Notes under the pieces: model-generated | What the model was told of the DNA's origin: nothing | The model's database searches: none | The model's input: only the letters and a program-made list of their open reading frames with translations | From: Halobaculum marinum | GTDB taxonomy: Archaea; Halobacteriota; Halobacteria; Halobacteriales; Haloferacaceae | Assembly (NCBI RefSeq): GCF_029338555.1 | Contig: NZ_CP119989.1 | Location: 992,001-1,056,000 of the forward strand | DNA: 64,000 bases | Reading direction: 5' to 3' | Shown here: piece by piece, positions 23,963-35,348 of the stretch | Position numbering within the stretch: position 1 is the stretch's first letter | Layout of the letters: every line of letters starts with the position of its first letter | Program-made: the position numbers and the translations under genes

Positions 23963-25618
23963 ATGCCGGTCGACTACGACGCCGCCGTCGCCGACTTCGA
24001 GTGGGACATCCCGGACGACTACACCCTCCCGGCGGTGATCGAGGGCCACGCGGAGGCGTACGGCGACCGCGTCGCCGTCACGTTCCTCGACGACGAGGGG
24101 GCGCGCGACGAACGGACGTACGCGGACATCCACAACGACACGAACCGCTTCGCCAACGCCCTCGAGGAACTGGGCGTCGGTCAGGGCGACCGCGTCATGC
24201 ACCTGTTCCCGCGCCATCCGGACGCGTTCGCCGTCCAACTGGGGGTGTTGAAGCGGGGCGCGCTGGTCGTGCCGTGCTCGGAGATGCTGAAGCCGAAGGA
24301 CCTGGCGTTCCGCGCGAACGACTGTGAGGCGACCACTGTCGTCGCCCACGAGTCGCTCGTCGACATGGTCGATCCCATCGTCGACGAGACGCCGCTGGAG
24401 ACGCTGATCTGTCTGGACGGGAGCCCCGAAGGCTGGCACGCGTTCGACGACCTGCTCGACGGGCAGGCGACGGAACACGACGGCCCGGAGGTGGGCGCAC
24501 AGGACCCGATGAGCATCAACTACACCTCCGGCACGACGGGACAGCCCAAGCCCGTGCTCCACAAGCACCGCTGGATGCGCGCGTTCGAGTTGGTGAACGC
24601 GCCGTACTGGTGGGGCGTCACCGCCGAAGGGACGACCGCACCCGGCGTCGTCGACGACGACGTGGACCTCGACGAGGAACTGCTGTGGGCGACGACGGGC
24701 ACCGGGTGGGCGAAGTGGTTCTGGTCGCCCGTCGGCGTCGGCATCACGACGGGCGCCCGGCAACTGCTGTACGAGGGCGACTTCGACGCCGACGAGTTCC
24801 TCTCGGTGATGGAGCGCGAGGGCGTCACGCGCCTGTGCGCCGTCCCGACGCAGTACCGGATGTTCACGCAGACGGACCTGTCGGCGTACGATCTGGACCT
24901 GCAAGAGGCGCTGTCGGCGGGCGAACCGCTCAACCGCGAGCCCATCGAGGCGCTCCAGGACGCCTACGGCATCACGCCGCGCGACGGCTACGGCCAGACG
25001 GAGACGGTGTGCATGGTGTCCAACTACCCCGGCATCGACGTGAAGGAGGGGTCGATGGGCAAGCCGACGCCCGGGCTCGGCACCACCATCATCGACACCC
25101 AAGAGGAAGAGGAAGTCGAGCCCGGTGAGATCGGTGAAGTGGCGGTGCCGGTGGGCTGTCCGGGCATCTTCGAGCAGTACTACGAGAAGCCCGACCTCGA
25201 CGCGAAGACGTTCTCCGGCGACTACTACCGCACCGGCGACCTCGCGCGCGAGGACGAGGACGGCTACTTCTTCTTCGAGGGACGCGCCGACGACATCATC
25301 CTCTCGGCGGGCTACCGTATCGGCCCGTTCGAGGTCGAGGACGCGCTCGTCTCCCACGAGGCCGTCGCCGAGGCCGCCGCGGTCGGCTCCCCCCACGAGG
25401 AGCGCGGCAACGTCGTGAAGGCGTACGTCGTCCTCGCGGCGGGGCACGAGGGGAGCGACGAGTTGACCGAGGAACTGCAGAACTACATGAAGGAGGAGAC
25501 GGCGCCGTACAAGTACCCGCGCCGGATCGAGTACGTCGACGAGTTGCCGAAGACCTCTTCGGGCAAGACACGGCGGATCGAGTTGCGCCAGCGCGAAGAG
25601 GAGATGTTCGGGCAGTAA
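23963..25618 (+). CDS. Acyl-CoA synthetase (AMP-forming), medium-chain type
   Basis: A 551-residue enzyme that activates a carboxylic acid with ATP and CoA. Adenylation motifs appear in order: YTSGTTGQPKPV near residue 193, GYGQTET near 340, the YYRTGDLAREDEDGYFFF hinge near 420, and KTSSGKTRRIELR with the catalytic lysine near 538. The LWATTGTGWAKWFWSP segment is like that of the ACSM medium-chain group. CGATTATT about 25-30 bases before the ATG is its promoter. Confidence 0.9.
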   Translation: MPVDYDAAVADFEWDIPDDYTLPAVIEGHAEAYGDRVAVTFLDDEGARDERTYADIHNDTNRFANALEELGVGQGDRVMHLFPRHPDAFAVQLGVLKRGALVVPCSEMLKPKDLAFRANDCEATTVVAHESLVDMVDPIVDETPLETLICLDGSPEGWHAFDDLLDGQATEHDGPEVGAQDPMSINYTSGTTGQPKPVLHKHRWMRAFELVNAPYWWGVTAEGTTAPGVVDDDVDLDEELLWATTGTGWAKWFWSPVGVGITTGARQLLYEGDFDADEFLSVMEREGVTRLCAVPTQYRMFTQTDLSAYDLDLQEALSAGEPLNREPIEALQDAYGITPRDGYGQTETVCMVSNYPGIDVKEGSMGKPTPGLGTTIIDTQEEEEVEPGEIGEVAVPVGCPGIFEQYYEKPDLDAKTFSGDYYRTGDLAREDEDGYFFFEGRADDIILSAGYRIGPFEVEDALVSHEAVAEAAAVGSPHEERGNVVKAYVVLAAGHEGSDELTEELQNYMKEETAPYKYPRRIEYVDELPKTSSGKTRRIELRQREEEMFGQ

Positions 25619-25764
25619 CCCGCGACACCCGACCACTCCCTGTCTCCGCCGACCCGCCACAACGACCTTACTCACGCCGACCGTGGGATCACCATCCACC
25701 CAGCCGCCGGCACCGCCTTCTCACACCGACCAGGACCCGACACCACCCGACCCACTCACACCCC

Positions 25765-27285
25765 ATGACCGTCTGGCTCCTCGGCGACCAGTTGAACCCG
25801 ACCGCGACACCGCTCCACTCTGCCGACCACGTCCTCATGATCGAGGCGCACGGCTTCGCCGAGCGGATGCCGTACCACCCGCAGAAGCTCACGCTCGTGT
25901 TCTCGGCGATGCGCCACGCCCGCGACGCGCTCCGTGACGACGGGTACGAGGTGACGTACGTCGAGGCGGAGTCGTTCGGCGCGGGCCTGGATCGGTACTT
26001 CGAGGCGAACCCCGGCGACGCGCTCGTCCTCCAGCGCCCGGCGAGTCACGGCGCCGGCGAGCGCCTCCGGGAGATGGTCGAGGAACGCGGCGGCGACTGC
26101 ACCCTCGTCGACAACGACGGCTTCCTCACCACTCCGGCGGAGTGGGACGAGTGGGCCGACGCCGACGGCAGGTCGGGTTCGACGTACCGACAGGAGCACT
26201 GGTACCGCCACGTCCGCCGCGAGACGGGCATCCTCATGGATGGGAACGACCCCGTGGGCGGCGAGTGGAACTACGACGACGAGAACCGGGAGACGCCGCC
26301 CGACGACTGGTCGCCGCCCGGTATCCCGGAGTTCGAGCCGGACGAGATCACTCGGGAAGTCCACGCGTTCGTCGCCGAGCGCTACGACGACCACTGGGGC
26401 AGTTTCGACCTCGACGACTTCGTGTGGCCCGTCACCCGCGAGCAGGCGCTGCACGCGCTGGAGCACTTCGTCGAGACCCGTCTTCCCGAGTTCGGGCCGT
26501 ACCAAGACGCGATGGTCGAGGGGGAGTGGGCGCTCGACCACTCGCTGCTGTCGCCCGCCATCAACCTCGGCCTGCTCGGCCCGCGCGAGGTCGTCGACGC
26601 CGTCGTCGACGCGTACTACGACGACGAGACGGCGGCGCCGCTCAACTCCGTCGAGGGGTTCGTCAGGCAAGTGATCGGCTGGCGGGAGTTCATGCGCCAC
26701 GCGTACCGCGAGTCGATGCCGGCGATGGGCGAGGCGAACCAGTTGGACCAGACGCGCGACCTCCCCGAGGCGTACTGGACGGGCGAGACGAACATGGTGT
26801 GTCTCTCGGAGGCGGTGGGACACGTCCGCGACCACGGCTACGCCCACCACATCGAGCGCCTGATGGTGCTCGCCAACTTCGCGCTCGTCTACGGCGCCGA
26901 CCCACACGAACTGAACCGCTGGTTCCACCTCGGCTTCGTCGACGCGTTCCACTGGGTGACGACGCCGAACGTCGTCGGGATGGGGACCTTCGCGACGGAC
27001 GCGCTCTCCTCGAAGCCGTACGCCGCCTCTGGGAACTACGTGAACAAGATGAGCGACTACTGCTCGGGGTGTCGGTACTACCACACCAAGACCACCGGCG
27101 AGGGTGCCTGCCCGTTCAACGCGCTGTACTGGGACTTCCTGAAGGAGAACGAGGAGACGCTCCGCGGCACGGGACGGATGGGGCTGATGTACTCCCACGT
27201 CGACGGCAAGGACGACGAGGAGTGGGCCGCCATCCAAGAGCGCGCCGCCGAGGTGCGGGAGATGGGCGCCGACGGGACGCTGTGA
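25765..27285 (+). CDS. Iron-sulfur photolyase-related protein (FeS-BCP/CryPro type)
   Basis: A 506-residue flavoprotein of the deoxyribodipyrimidine photolyase-related family, whose studied members repair (6-4) photoproducts with light. The N-terminal Rossmann part begins TVWLLGDQLNP. The FAD domain includes GVATFATDALSSKPYAASGNYVN-like core residues around 415-430. Four cysteines at about 346, 433, 436 and 449 (in MVCLSEAV, YCSGCRYY and GACPFN) match the spacing of the [4Fe-4S] ligands in characterised PhrB proteins. It suits a sunlight-exposed halophile. Confidence 0.9.
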   Translation: MTVWLLGDQLNPTATPLHSADHVLMIEAHGFAERMPYHPQKLTLVFSAMRHARDALRDDGYEVTYVEAESFGAGLDRYFEANPGDALVLQRPASHGAGERLREMVEERGGDCTLVDNDGFLTTPAEWDEWADADGRSGSTYRQEHWYRHVRRETGILMDGNDPVGGEWNYDDENRETPPDDWSPPGIPEFEPDEITREVHAFVAERYDDHWGSFDLDDFVWPVTREQALHALEHFVETRLPEFGPYQDAMVEGEWALDHSLLSPAINLGLLGPREVVDAVVDAYYDDETAAPLNSVEGFVRQVIGWREFMRHAYRESMPAMGEANQLDQTRDLPEAYWTGETNMVCLSEAVGHVRDHGYAHHIERLMVLANFALVYGADPHELNRWFHLGFVDAFHWVTTPNVVGMGTFATDALSSKPYAASGNYVNKMSDYCSGCRYYHTKTTGEGACPFNALYWDFLKENEETLRGTGRMGLMYSHVDGKDDEEWAAIQERAAEVREMGADGTL

Positions 27286-27324
27286 ATCGGGCGTGTTATC
27301 ACCGATAGCCGACTCGCCCCGACC

Positions 27325-27816
27325 GTGCCAGACGACATCGCCCCCGACCCGGACGCCCTCCCGGCCGAGGCGCTCCGGTACCCAGAACTCGACACCGACG
27401 ACGGCGTCGCCGCCGACGGCACGCTGGACGCGGACGTGGAGTTGGACGCCGAGTCCGCCGCCGCGTGGCTGCGCGACCTGGCCGACGCCGTGGAGAGCCA
27501 CGACCTCGGCGTCGCGGGCGACGACTACCGCGGCGTGTACGGCATCGGCCCGCGCGGCGCGACGGTGTCGTTCGACCCCGACGCGGACCACCGCGGCGAG
27601 TTGACCGTCTCCTTCCGGTTCGCCGCGAAGACGATGACCGTCGAGGCCGCCGACGCCCCGCAGGTCGGCGCGCGCGGCGGGCGCGGGTTCATCCCGCTGG
27701 CGATGCTCGACGACGACCGCGACGCCGACGAGTTCCGCTGTTACAACTGGGTCGACGAACCGACGCCGGTGCCACCGGGCGGGTCAGAGGAAGACGGGTC
27801 CGAGTCAGACCCGTAG
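27325..27816 (+). CDS. Acidic protein, possibly amphi-Trp-like
   Basis: A 163-residue acidic cytoplasmic protein starting with GTG. The middle (WLRDLADAVESHDLGV followed by alternating strands such as ATVSFDP and ELTVSFRFAAKTM) resembles the amphi-Trp module found in haloarchaea, but the match is by eye only. The C-terminus ends in a highly acidic tail. It starts 39 bases after the photolyase and may be co-transcribed. GTTATC at 27295-27300 is an alternative promoter. Confidence 0.6.
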   Translation: MPDDIAPDPDALPAEALRYPELDTDDGVAADGTLDADVELDAESAAAWLRDLADAVESHDLGVAGDDYRGVYGIGPRGATVSFDPDADHRGELTVSFRFAAKTMTVEAADAPQVGARGGRGFIPLAMLDDDRDADEFRCYNWVDEPTPVPPGGSEEDGSESDP

Positions 27817-27825
27817 CCGAGCGGC

Positions 27826-30408
<2,583 letters not shown>

Positions 30409-30456
30409 GTACACTCTAGTACGGGCCCCCTATTCATGCGGTTTGTGCCTTCGATC

Positions 30457-30476
30457 TATCGGCTCTGACGCCGATA
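30457..30476. promoter_or_regulatory. Palindrome in the copA / chaperone intergenic region
   Basis: TATCGGC and GCCGATA form a perfect 7-bp inverted repeat with a 6-base spacer. It sits about 50 bases before the copA start, just upstream of the likely copA TATA site near 30433. Its position fits an activator or repressor of copper genes. No regulator gene is next door. Confidence 0.55.
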
Positions 30477-30587
30477 CGATCTTCGGTTCAAAAGTGATCG
30501 GGGAGATCGGTATTCGAGACGAAAGTGGAGCCAAGCGTGGCGTCCGAGATCGAAATTCCCATGACCCCAGATCGGTAACTGGCAAGT

Positions 30588-30788
30588 ATGACGACGACGA
30601 TGCGGATCAGCGGCATGACCTGCGGCGGGTGCGAGACGAGCGTCGTGGAGGCGCTGAAAGGTGTCGAGGGCGTCACCGACGTGAGCGCCGACCACGAGGC
30701 CGACGAGGCGGTCGTCGAGGGAGACGCCGACGCGCTCGACCTGATCGCGGCGGTGCCCGAGGCGTACGAGGTCGAGTCGACCGCCTGA
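30588..30788 (+). CDS. Small copper chaperone (HMA domain)
   Basis: A 66-residue single heavy-metal-associated domain with the copper-binding motif GMTCGGC and the usual beta-alpha-beta pattern. Such proteins carry Cu(+) in the cytoplasm and hand it to the HMA domains of CopA. The gene is divergent from copA across a shared regulatory region, so the two are probably induced together. Confidence 0.93.
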   Translation: MTTTMRISGMTCGGCETSVVEALKGVEGVTDVSADHEADEAVVEGDADALDLIAAVPEAYEVESTA

Positions 30789-30824
30789 GGACGCTTCGCT
30801 CCCGGTTCCCGCGCGTCTCGCCGG

Positions 30825-31418
30825 CTACCGCCCCATCGTGTAGAACTCCTCGTTGGGGCGCCAGTCGGCGAACGTCGCCATCCGGTTGGAGAAGTTGAAG
30901 AACGCGGCGACCATCCCGATGTCCCACACTTCCTCCTGCGAGTAGCCCGCCTCCAGCAGCAGGTCGAGGTCGTCGGTCGTCACCGCGTCGGGGTCGTCGG
31001 TCAGCTTCACGGCCACCTCCAGCATGGCCATGCGCTGGTCGCTCACGTCGGCGGTGCGGTGGTTGCTCGTCAACTGGTCGGCGAGGTGGGGGTCCTTCGC
31101 GTAGATGCGCACGAGCGCGCCGTGGGCGACGTTGCAGTACAGGCAGTTGTTCTGTCCGGAGACGGCGACGATGATCATCTCCACCTCCTCGCGGTCGAGC
31201 GTCGAGTCCTCGACGAACGCGTCGTGGAAGTCGAGGAACGCCCGGAAGTGGCTCGGCTTGTACGCCAGCGCGCTCATCACGTTCGGGGTGAACCCCGCGC
31301 GCTCGGTCTCTTCGGCCAGTCGCTCGTAGATGTCCTCGGGCACCTCCTCGGCGTCGGGGACGGGGAAGCGGCGCTGGGCGTCGTCGAGCAACTCGGGGGT
31401 GGCGGTCTCCTCGCTCAT
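30825..31418 (-). CDS. Peroxidase-related protein, AhpD-like (carboxymuconolactone decarboxylase fold)
   Basis: A 197-residue all-helical protein with the redox motif CLYCNVAHG following EVEMIIVAVSGQNN, the signature of AhpD-like peroxidase-related enzymes. The C-terminal FFNFSNRMATFADWRPN stretch is also typical. These act as thiol reductases or peroxidases, often in trimers. The ATG at 31418 is chosen since six further upstream codons lack family likeness; ATTTATCC near 31440 is the promoter. It is convergent with the copper chaperone. Confidence 0.88.
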   Translation of the reverse strand: MSEETATPELLDDAQRRFPVPDAEEVPEDIYERLAEETERAGFTPNVMSALAYKPSHFRAFLDFHDAFVEDSTLDREEVEMIIVAVSGQNNCLYCNVAHGALVRIYAKDPHLADQLTSNHRTADVSDQRMAMLEVAVKLTDDPDAVTTDDLDLLLEAGYSQEEVWDIGMVAAFFNFSNRMATFADWRPNEEFYTMGR

Positions 31419-31524
31419 ACGTCGGCGTTCGGCCACCCAGGATAAATCCCTACCCCCGCCCGGCGGGGCGTTCCGGGCGGCCCGCGGCGACGGTCACACG
31501 CGCCCGTCGCGGGTCGTCCGTGGG

Positions 31525-31725
31525 TCAGTTCCGGCCAAGGAGGACGTACAACACGAGGCCCAGCAGCGGGGCGAGGAACACCACGATGGCCCACAGGAAC
31601 GCCGGGTGGTCGCTGTTTCGCTGGGCGTCCGTGTACGTCCAGTACACCATGTAGATGAACAGCGCCGTGAACAACAGCCAGATGACGAACGCGAGGGCGC
31701 CGCCAGCGCTCTGGAGGGGGAGCAT
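31525..31725 (-). CDS. Two-helix membrane protein, phospholipase D N-terminal-like
   Basis: A 66-residue protein with two membrane helices (FVIWLLFTALFIYMVYW and WAIVVFLAPLLGLVLYVLLG) joined by a short polar loop with a DAQRNSDHPA turn. This resembles the PLDc_N module, found alone as a short protein or fused to nucleases. Its role is unknown. Start ATG at 31725. Confidence 0.75.
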   Translation of the reverse strand: MLPLQSAGGALAFVIWLLFTALFIYMVYWTYTDAQRNSDHPAFLWAIVVFLAPLLGLVLYVLLGRN

Positions 31726-31785
31726 ACGTGCACCGCCGCGGGCGGCGAGAATATGTCTTGTGGTGGCCACGCGACCGCCGGTCGG

Positions 31786-32289
31786 CTACGGGAGTGCCAC
31801 TCCCTGCACCGCCAGCACGACCGACCCGGCCATCGCGAACACGCCGAGGCCGAACAGCCCCCAGTTCCACAGCATCGAGTCGGCGCTCGTCAGGTACAGC
31901 GACCACTCCTTCGGGTACGGCCACAGGAAGTTGACCCCCGCGGGCGTGATTACGTCGCCCAGTAGGTGGGTGAACACCGCTCCGAAGCCGAGTAAGAAGC
32001 CGAACGCGACCATCGAGACGCCGCCCGGCACCGCGACCGACAACACCGGTTCGACGAACGAGGCGGCGCCGGCGAACGCCGCGCCGACGATGCCCGCGAA
32101 CAGCAGCGAGTGGGTCGGCCCACGGTGGGAGACGCCCGGGATCCGGTGGTCGACGTCGGGGAGCATCGCGAGGTACAGCACGGTCCCCGCGACGAGTGTC
32201 GCGAACACCGGGTAGCCCGTCGTCAACAGCCAGAACGTGATCGGCGCGAGCGTCAGCATGGCGACGCCGAGGTGGCCCCGTCTGAACAC
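31786..32289 (-). CDS. Membrane-bound metal-dependent hydrolase (YdjM/DUF457 family)
   Basis: A 167-residue protein with four or five membrane helices. Family marks are the N-terminal RRGHLGVAM, a metal-binding LPDVDHR, HRGPTHSLLF and HLLGDVITPAGVNFLWP. The GTG at 32289 is chosen because the GHL motif, normally near the N-terminus, would otherwise be lost; the next internal ATG falls after it. Members are thought to be metal-dependent hydrolases; the YdjM relative responds to DNA damage in E. coli. It is divergent from the MscS gene. Confidence 0.82.
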   Translation of the reverse strand: MFRRGHLGVAMLTLAPITFWLLTTGYPVFATLVAGTVLYLAMLPDVDHRIPGVSHRGPTHSLLFAGIVGAAFAGAASFVEPVLSVAVPGGVSMVAFGFLLGFGAVFTHLLGDVITPAGVNFLWPYPKEWSLYLTSADSMLWNWGLFGLGVFAMAGSVVLAVQGVALP

Positions 32290-32413
32290 GTCCGGGCGTC
32301 GGGGCGGCGACGGTATGAACGCTCGGGCCGCGGGCGGCGACGGGGCCCGGGAAGTGGGAGCGGGCGACTGGTAGGCGGCGAAGGTATAAGACCCGTCACC
32401 GCCCCCGACGTGC

Positions 32414-33637
32414 ATGGACGTTCTCGCCCCGCTGGAAGCGATCCCGCCGTGGCAAGCGGCGCTGGTCGTGGTCGCCCTCTCGCTCGGCGCGGCGGTCGTC
32501 GCCGAGTTCGTCGTGATCCGGGCCGCGCGCCGATTCGTCACCCGCACGGAGACCGGCCTCGACGAAATCGTGCTCGCCGAGGTTCGCGTGCCGCTGGTCA
32601 CGTCGTTCGCGCTCGCGGGTGTGTTCCTCATCACGAGTCTCCAGAGCGTCGTCGACGCGGTGCCGTTCTCCGAGGCGCAACTGGAGAGCTTCTTCGGCGA
32701 CCCCGCGCTCACCATCGTCGTCCTCCTGTGGGCGTGGGCGCTCAACGAGACGGTGAACCGCGGCGTCGACTACCTCCAAGAGCAGGGCGCTCGCTACGAC
32801 TTCGCGCCCGTCTTCTCGAACGTCTGGACGATCCTCGTCGCCACCGGCACGGTCGGGACGATCCTGTACGTCTGGAACATCGACGTGACGCCGCTGTTGG
32901 CGGGGGCGGGCATCGCCGGCATCGCGGTCGGCTTCGCCGCCAAGGACACCGTCGCCAACTTCTTCGGCGGCGTCGCGCTGTACTTCGACGACACCTACCG
33001 CGTCGGCGACTTCATCGAGTTGGACACCGGCGAGACCGGCACCGTCGTCAAGGTGGGCGTGCGGTCGACCACCCTCCTCACTCGCGACGAGGTGCTGGTC
33101 ACCGTCCCCAACTCCGTGCTCAACGCGACGAAGGTGATCAACCAGTCGGCGCCGTCTCGCCGCCGCCGCATCCGCGTCCCGGTCGGCGTCGCCTACGGCA
33201 CCGACCTCGACGCGCTGGAGGAACTGCTCGTCGACATCGCGATGGACGAGAAGCTGGTACTCGACTCCCCGAAGCCGCGGTGTCGCTTCCGGCGGTTCGG
33301 CGACTCGGCGCTGGAGTACGAACTCCTCTGTTGGGTGGCGTCGCCGACGCGCCGGGCGAAGGGGGCCCACCGCCTCAACCGCGCGATCCACGACCGCTTC
33401 GCGGAGGCGGGCGTCGAGATTCCGTACCCCCACCGCGACGTGACGGTCCGCCGCGACGCCGGCGTGACCGCGGACACGATGTCCGGCGTCCCGGCGGACA
33501 CAACGGGCAACGGCGCCGGGTCTGCGGCGACGGATGGCGGGGACGACTCGGACGGCGACCCGGACGGCGAAGCTGCCGGCGACGCTGACGGCGGCGGCGA
33601 CGTCTCCGGGAGTCTCGCGGACGAGCGAGGCCGTTAA
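32414..33637 (+). CDS. Mechanosensitive ion channel, MscS family
   Basis: A 407-residue channel that opens under membrane tension to release solutes on osmotic down-shock. About five helices lead to the pore helix GIAGIAVGFAAKDTVANFFGG, followed by the MscS beta domain DTYRVGDFIELDTGETGTVV and the alpha-beta domain ending YPHRDVTVRR. The last 55 residues are a low-complexity acidic tail rich in Asp and Gly. A GGTATAAG site near 32385 fits a leaderless start. Confidence 0.93.
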   Translation: MDVLAPLEAIPPWQAALVVVALSLGAAVVAEFVVIRAARRFVTRTETGLDEIVLAEVRVPLVTSFALAGVFLITSLQSVVDAVPFSEAQLESFFGDPALTIVVLLWAWALNETVNRGVDYLQEQGARYDFAPVFSNVWTILVATGTVGTILYVWNIDVTPLLAGAGIAGIAVGFAAKDTVANFFGGVALYFDDTYRVGDFIELDTGETGTVVKVGVRSTTLLTRDEVLVTVPNSVLNATKVINQSAPSRRRRIRVPVGVAYGTDLDALEELLVDIAMDEKLVLDSPKPRCRFRRFGDSALEYELLCWVASPTRRAKGAHRLNRAIHDRFAEAGVEIPYPHRDVTVRRDAGVTADTMSGVPADTTGNGAGSAATDGGDDSDGDPDGEAAGDADGGGDVSGSLADERGR

Positions 33638-33662
33638 CCCGTCCGCGCGCCACGGCTCGGCC

Positions 33663-33794
33663 GTGCAACTCGGGGCAATCGACGCGCTGGTGTCGGTGTT
33701 CGGACCGTTCGTCTTCCCTGTGCTCCTGTTCGCCCTCGGGGGCGTCGGCTACCTGTTCTTGCTGGCGCTCGGGCGACTGGGCGTCGAGTTGTGA
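33663..33794 (+). CDS. Small single-helix membrane protein
   Basis: A 43-residue protein with a long hydrophobic stretch (FVFPVLLFALGGVGYLFLLAL) and GTG start. GTTAAC at 33633-33638, overlapping the MscS stop, lies 25-30 bases before the start, which supports a separate leaderless transcript. I do not know its function. Confidence 0.6.
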   Translation: MQLGAIDALVSVFGPFVFPVLLFALGGVGYLFLLALGRLGVEL

Positions 33795-33809
33795 GTCGGG
33801 CGCTGGCGC

Positions 33810-34613
33810 CTACTGGTTCCACGCCGCGCTGTCGGGGTCGATCAGCCGCTCGGTGACGTCGTACTCGGCGATCCGGTCGAGGTCCTCGTCGTCCAGTTCT
33901 AGGCGCTGCGCCTCGAAGTTGGCGCGGACGTGGTCGCCGGTCGCCTTCGGGATCGGCACGAGCGCCTCCTGTGCGAACGCCCACGCGAGACACACCGCGG
34001 CGGTGCTCGTGTCGTGTTTCTCAGCGATCTCTGTCAACAGCGGGTCGTCCAGTGCCTCGCCGCGCCCGAGCGGGGAGTAGCCGACGAGCGTGTGGTCGTG
34101 CTCGACGGCGTACTCGCGCAGTTCCCGCTGCGGGAACAGCGGGTGACACTCGACTTGGTGGGCGACGACGGGGGACTCCAGTAACTCGCGCGCCTCGTCG
34201 AGCAGGTCGGGCGTGAAGTTCGACAGCCCCACGTGGTCGCACACCCCCTCCTCGCGCAGTTCGTCCATCGCGCGGAGCGTCTCTTCGGGGTCGTACGCGG
34301 AGGTGGGCCAGTGGACGTACAGCAGGTCGACCGACTCCAGGCCGAGTCGGTCGAGCGACTCGCGCGCGGTCCGCTTGGCGTCGTCGTACGCGAGGTTGTC
34401 CGGGTGGACCTTCGTCGCGACGACGACGTCCTCGCGGTCGACGTCGGCACGGCGGATGCCCTCCCCGACGGCCGCCTCGTTGTCGTACATCTGTGCGGTG
34501 TCGACGTGGCGGTAGCCGAGGTCGAGCGCCGTCTGTACCGTCTCGGCGCACTCCTCGGGGTCGTCGTTCTGGGAGGTGCCGAGGCCGAGCGCCGGGAGGT
34601 CGAGGTCGGTCAT
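33810..34613 (-). CDS. Aldo/keto reductase
   Basis: A 267-residue NADPH-dependent reductase, shorter than the one at 22829 and of the 2,5-diketo-gluconate reductase/DkgA-like group. Catalytic residues lie in YRHVDTAQMYDNEAAVG (Asp, Tyr), VVATKVHP (Lys) and LLYVHWPTSAYD (His). VPIPKATGDHVRANF binds the cofactor. Start ATG at 34613; a much longer open frame upstream is a shadow. Confidence 0.92.
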   Translation of the reverse strand: MTDLDLPALGLGTSQNDDPEECAETVQTALDLGYRHVDTAQMYDNEAAVGEGIRRADVDREDVVVATKVHPDNLAYDDAKRTARESLDRLGLESVDLLYVHWPTSAYDPEETLRAMDELREEGVCDHVGLSNFTPDLLDEARELLESPVVAHQVECHPLFPQRELREYAVEHDHTLVGYSPLGRGEALDDPLLTEIAEKHDTSTAAVCLAWAFAQEALVPIPKATGDHVRANFEAQRLELDDEDLDRIAEYDVTERLIDPDSAAWNQ

Positions 34614-34719
34614 GCGCAGAGGTGGGCGCGTCGCCGGGGAAAGCGTTCGGGAGGCGGAACCTCGCCGGCGCTCGCGGGCGGGAGAAACGCCCAACACCTC
34701 CGCGTCCGAGGTGGCGACG

Positions 34720-35304
34720 ATGACCGAGTTCCGTCGCCGCGTGGCCGCCGCCTCCGGTGCGGGCGCGTCCGTCGTCTCGCTCGGCGGCATCGCCGTCGCC
34801 GTCGCGCTCGCGCCGTGGTTCTCCCTCGCCGACACCGCCCTCTCGGACCTGGGCGTCGCCGACGCCGCCGCGGTGGCCGCCGCGTTCAACTGGGGGCTGA
34901 TCCTCGCCGGCCTCGTCGGCCTCCCGTACGCGTGGGCGATGTGGACCGCGACCGACGGCCTCGCGGCCCGCCTCGTCGCCGCCGAATTCGTCGTCGCGAT
35001 GCTCCTCATGGCCGGCGTCGGGGTGTTCCCCTCGGACTCGCCGCTCCACTTCCCAGTCGCACTCGGCTTCTACCTCGCGATCACCGTCGTCTTCGCGACC
35101 GACGGCCTCCGCCGTCGGGCGACGACCGCCGGTCGCGTCGCGCTCGCGTTCGCGGCGCTCCACCTCGCGCAGTGGTGGCTGTACGTCGCGGGCGTCCGCC
35201 TTGGGCCGGGGCTCGCGATCCCCGAACTCGTCGGGGCGGGGCTGCTGATCGTGTGGGTGCTCCTCGTGTCGCCGGTCGCGCCGCTCGACGTGGTCGACGG
35301 CTGA
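34720..35304 (+). CDS. DUF998 family membrane protein
   Basis: A 194-residue protein with six predicted helices. The first helices are followed by FSLADTALSDLGVADAA, typical of DUF998, and GVFPSDSPLHFPVALGF in the middle of the protein. No enzymatic motif is seen and the role is unknown. It is followed after 44 bases by the GH13-type hydrolase. Confidence 0.8.
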   Translation: MTEFRRRVAAASGAGASVVSLGGIAVAVALAPWFSLADTALSDLGVADAAAVAAAFNWGLILAGLVGLPYAWAMWTATDGLAARLVAAEFVVAMLLMAGVGVFPSDSPLHFPVALGFYLAITVVFATDGLRRRATTAGRVALAFAALHLAQWWLYVAGVRLGPGLAIPELVGAGLLIVWVLLVSPVAPLDVVDG

Positions 35305-35348
35305 CCGATCCCCGAGCAATCAAGCAGTTCGCGCCACAGGGACCGACA

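Noticed and set aside
34233-35348. Upstream extension of the GH13 frame
   Set aside because: The extension overlaps the aldo/keto reductase and DUF998 genes and is arginine-rich; the recognisable protein starts at 35349.
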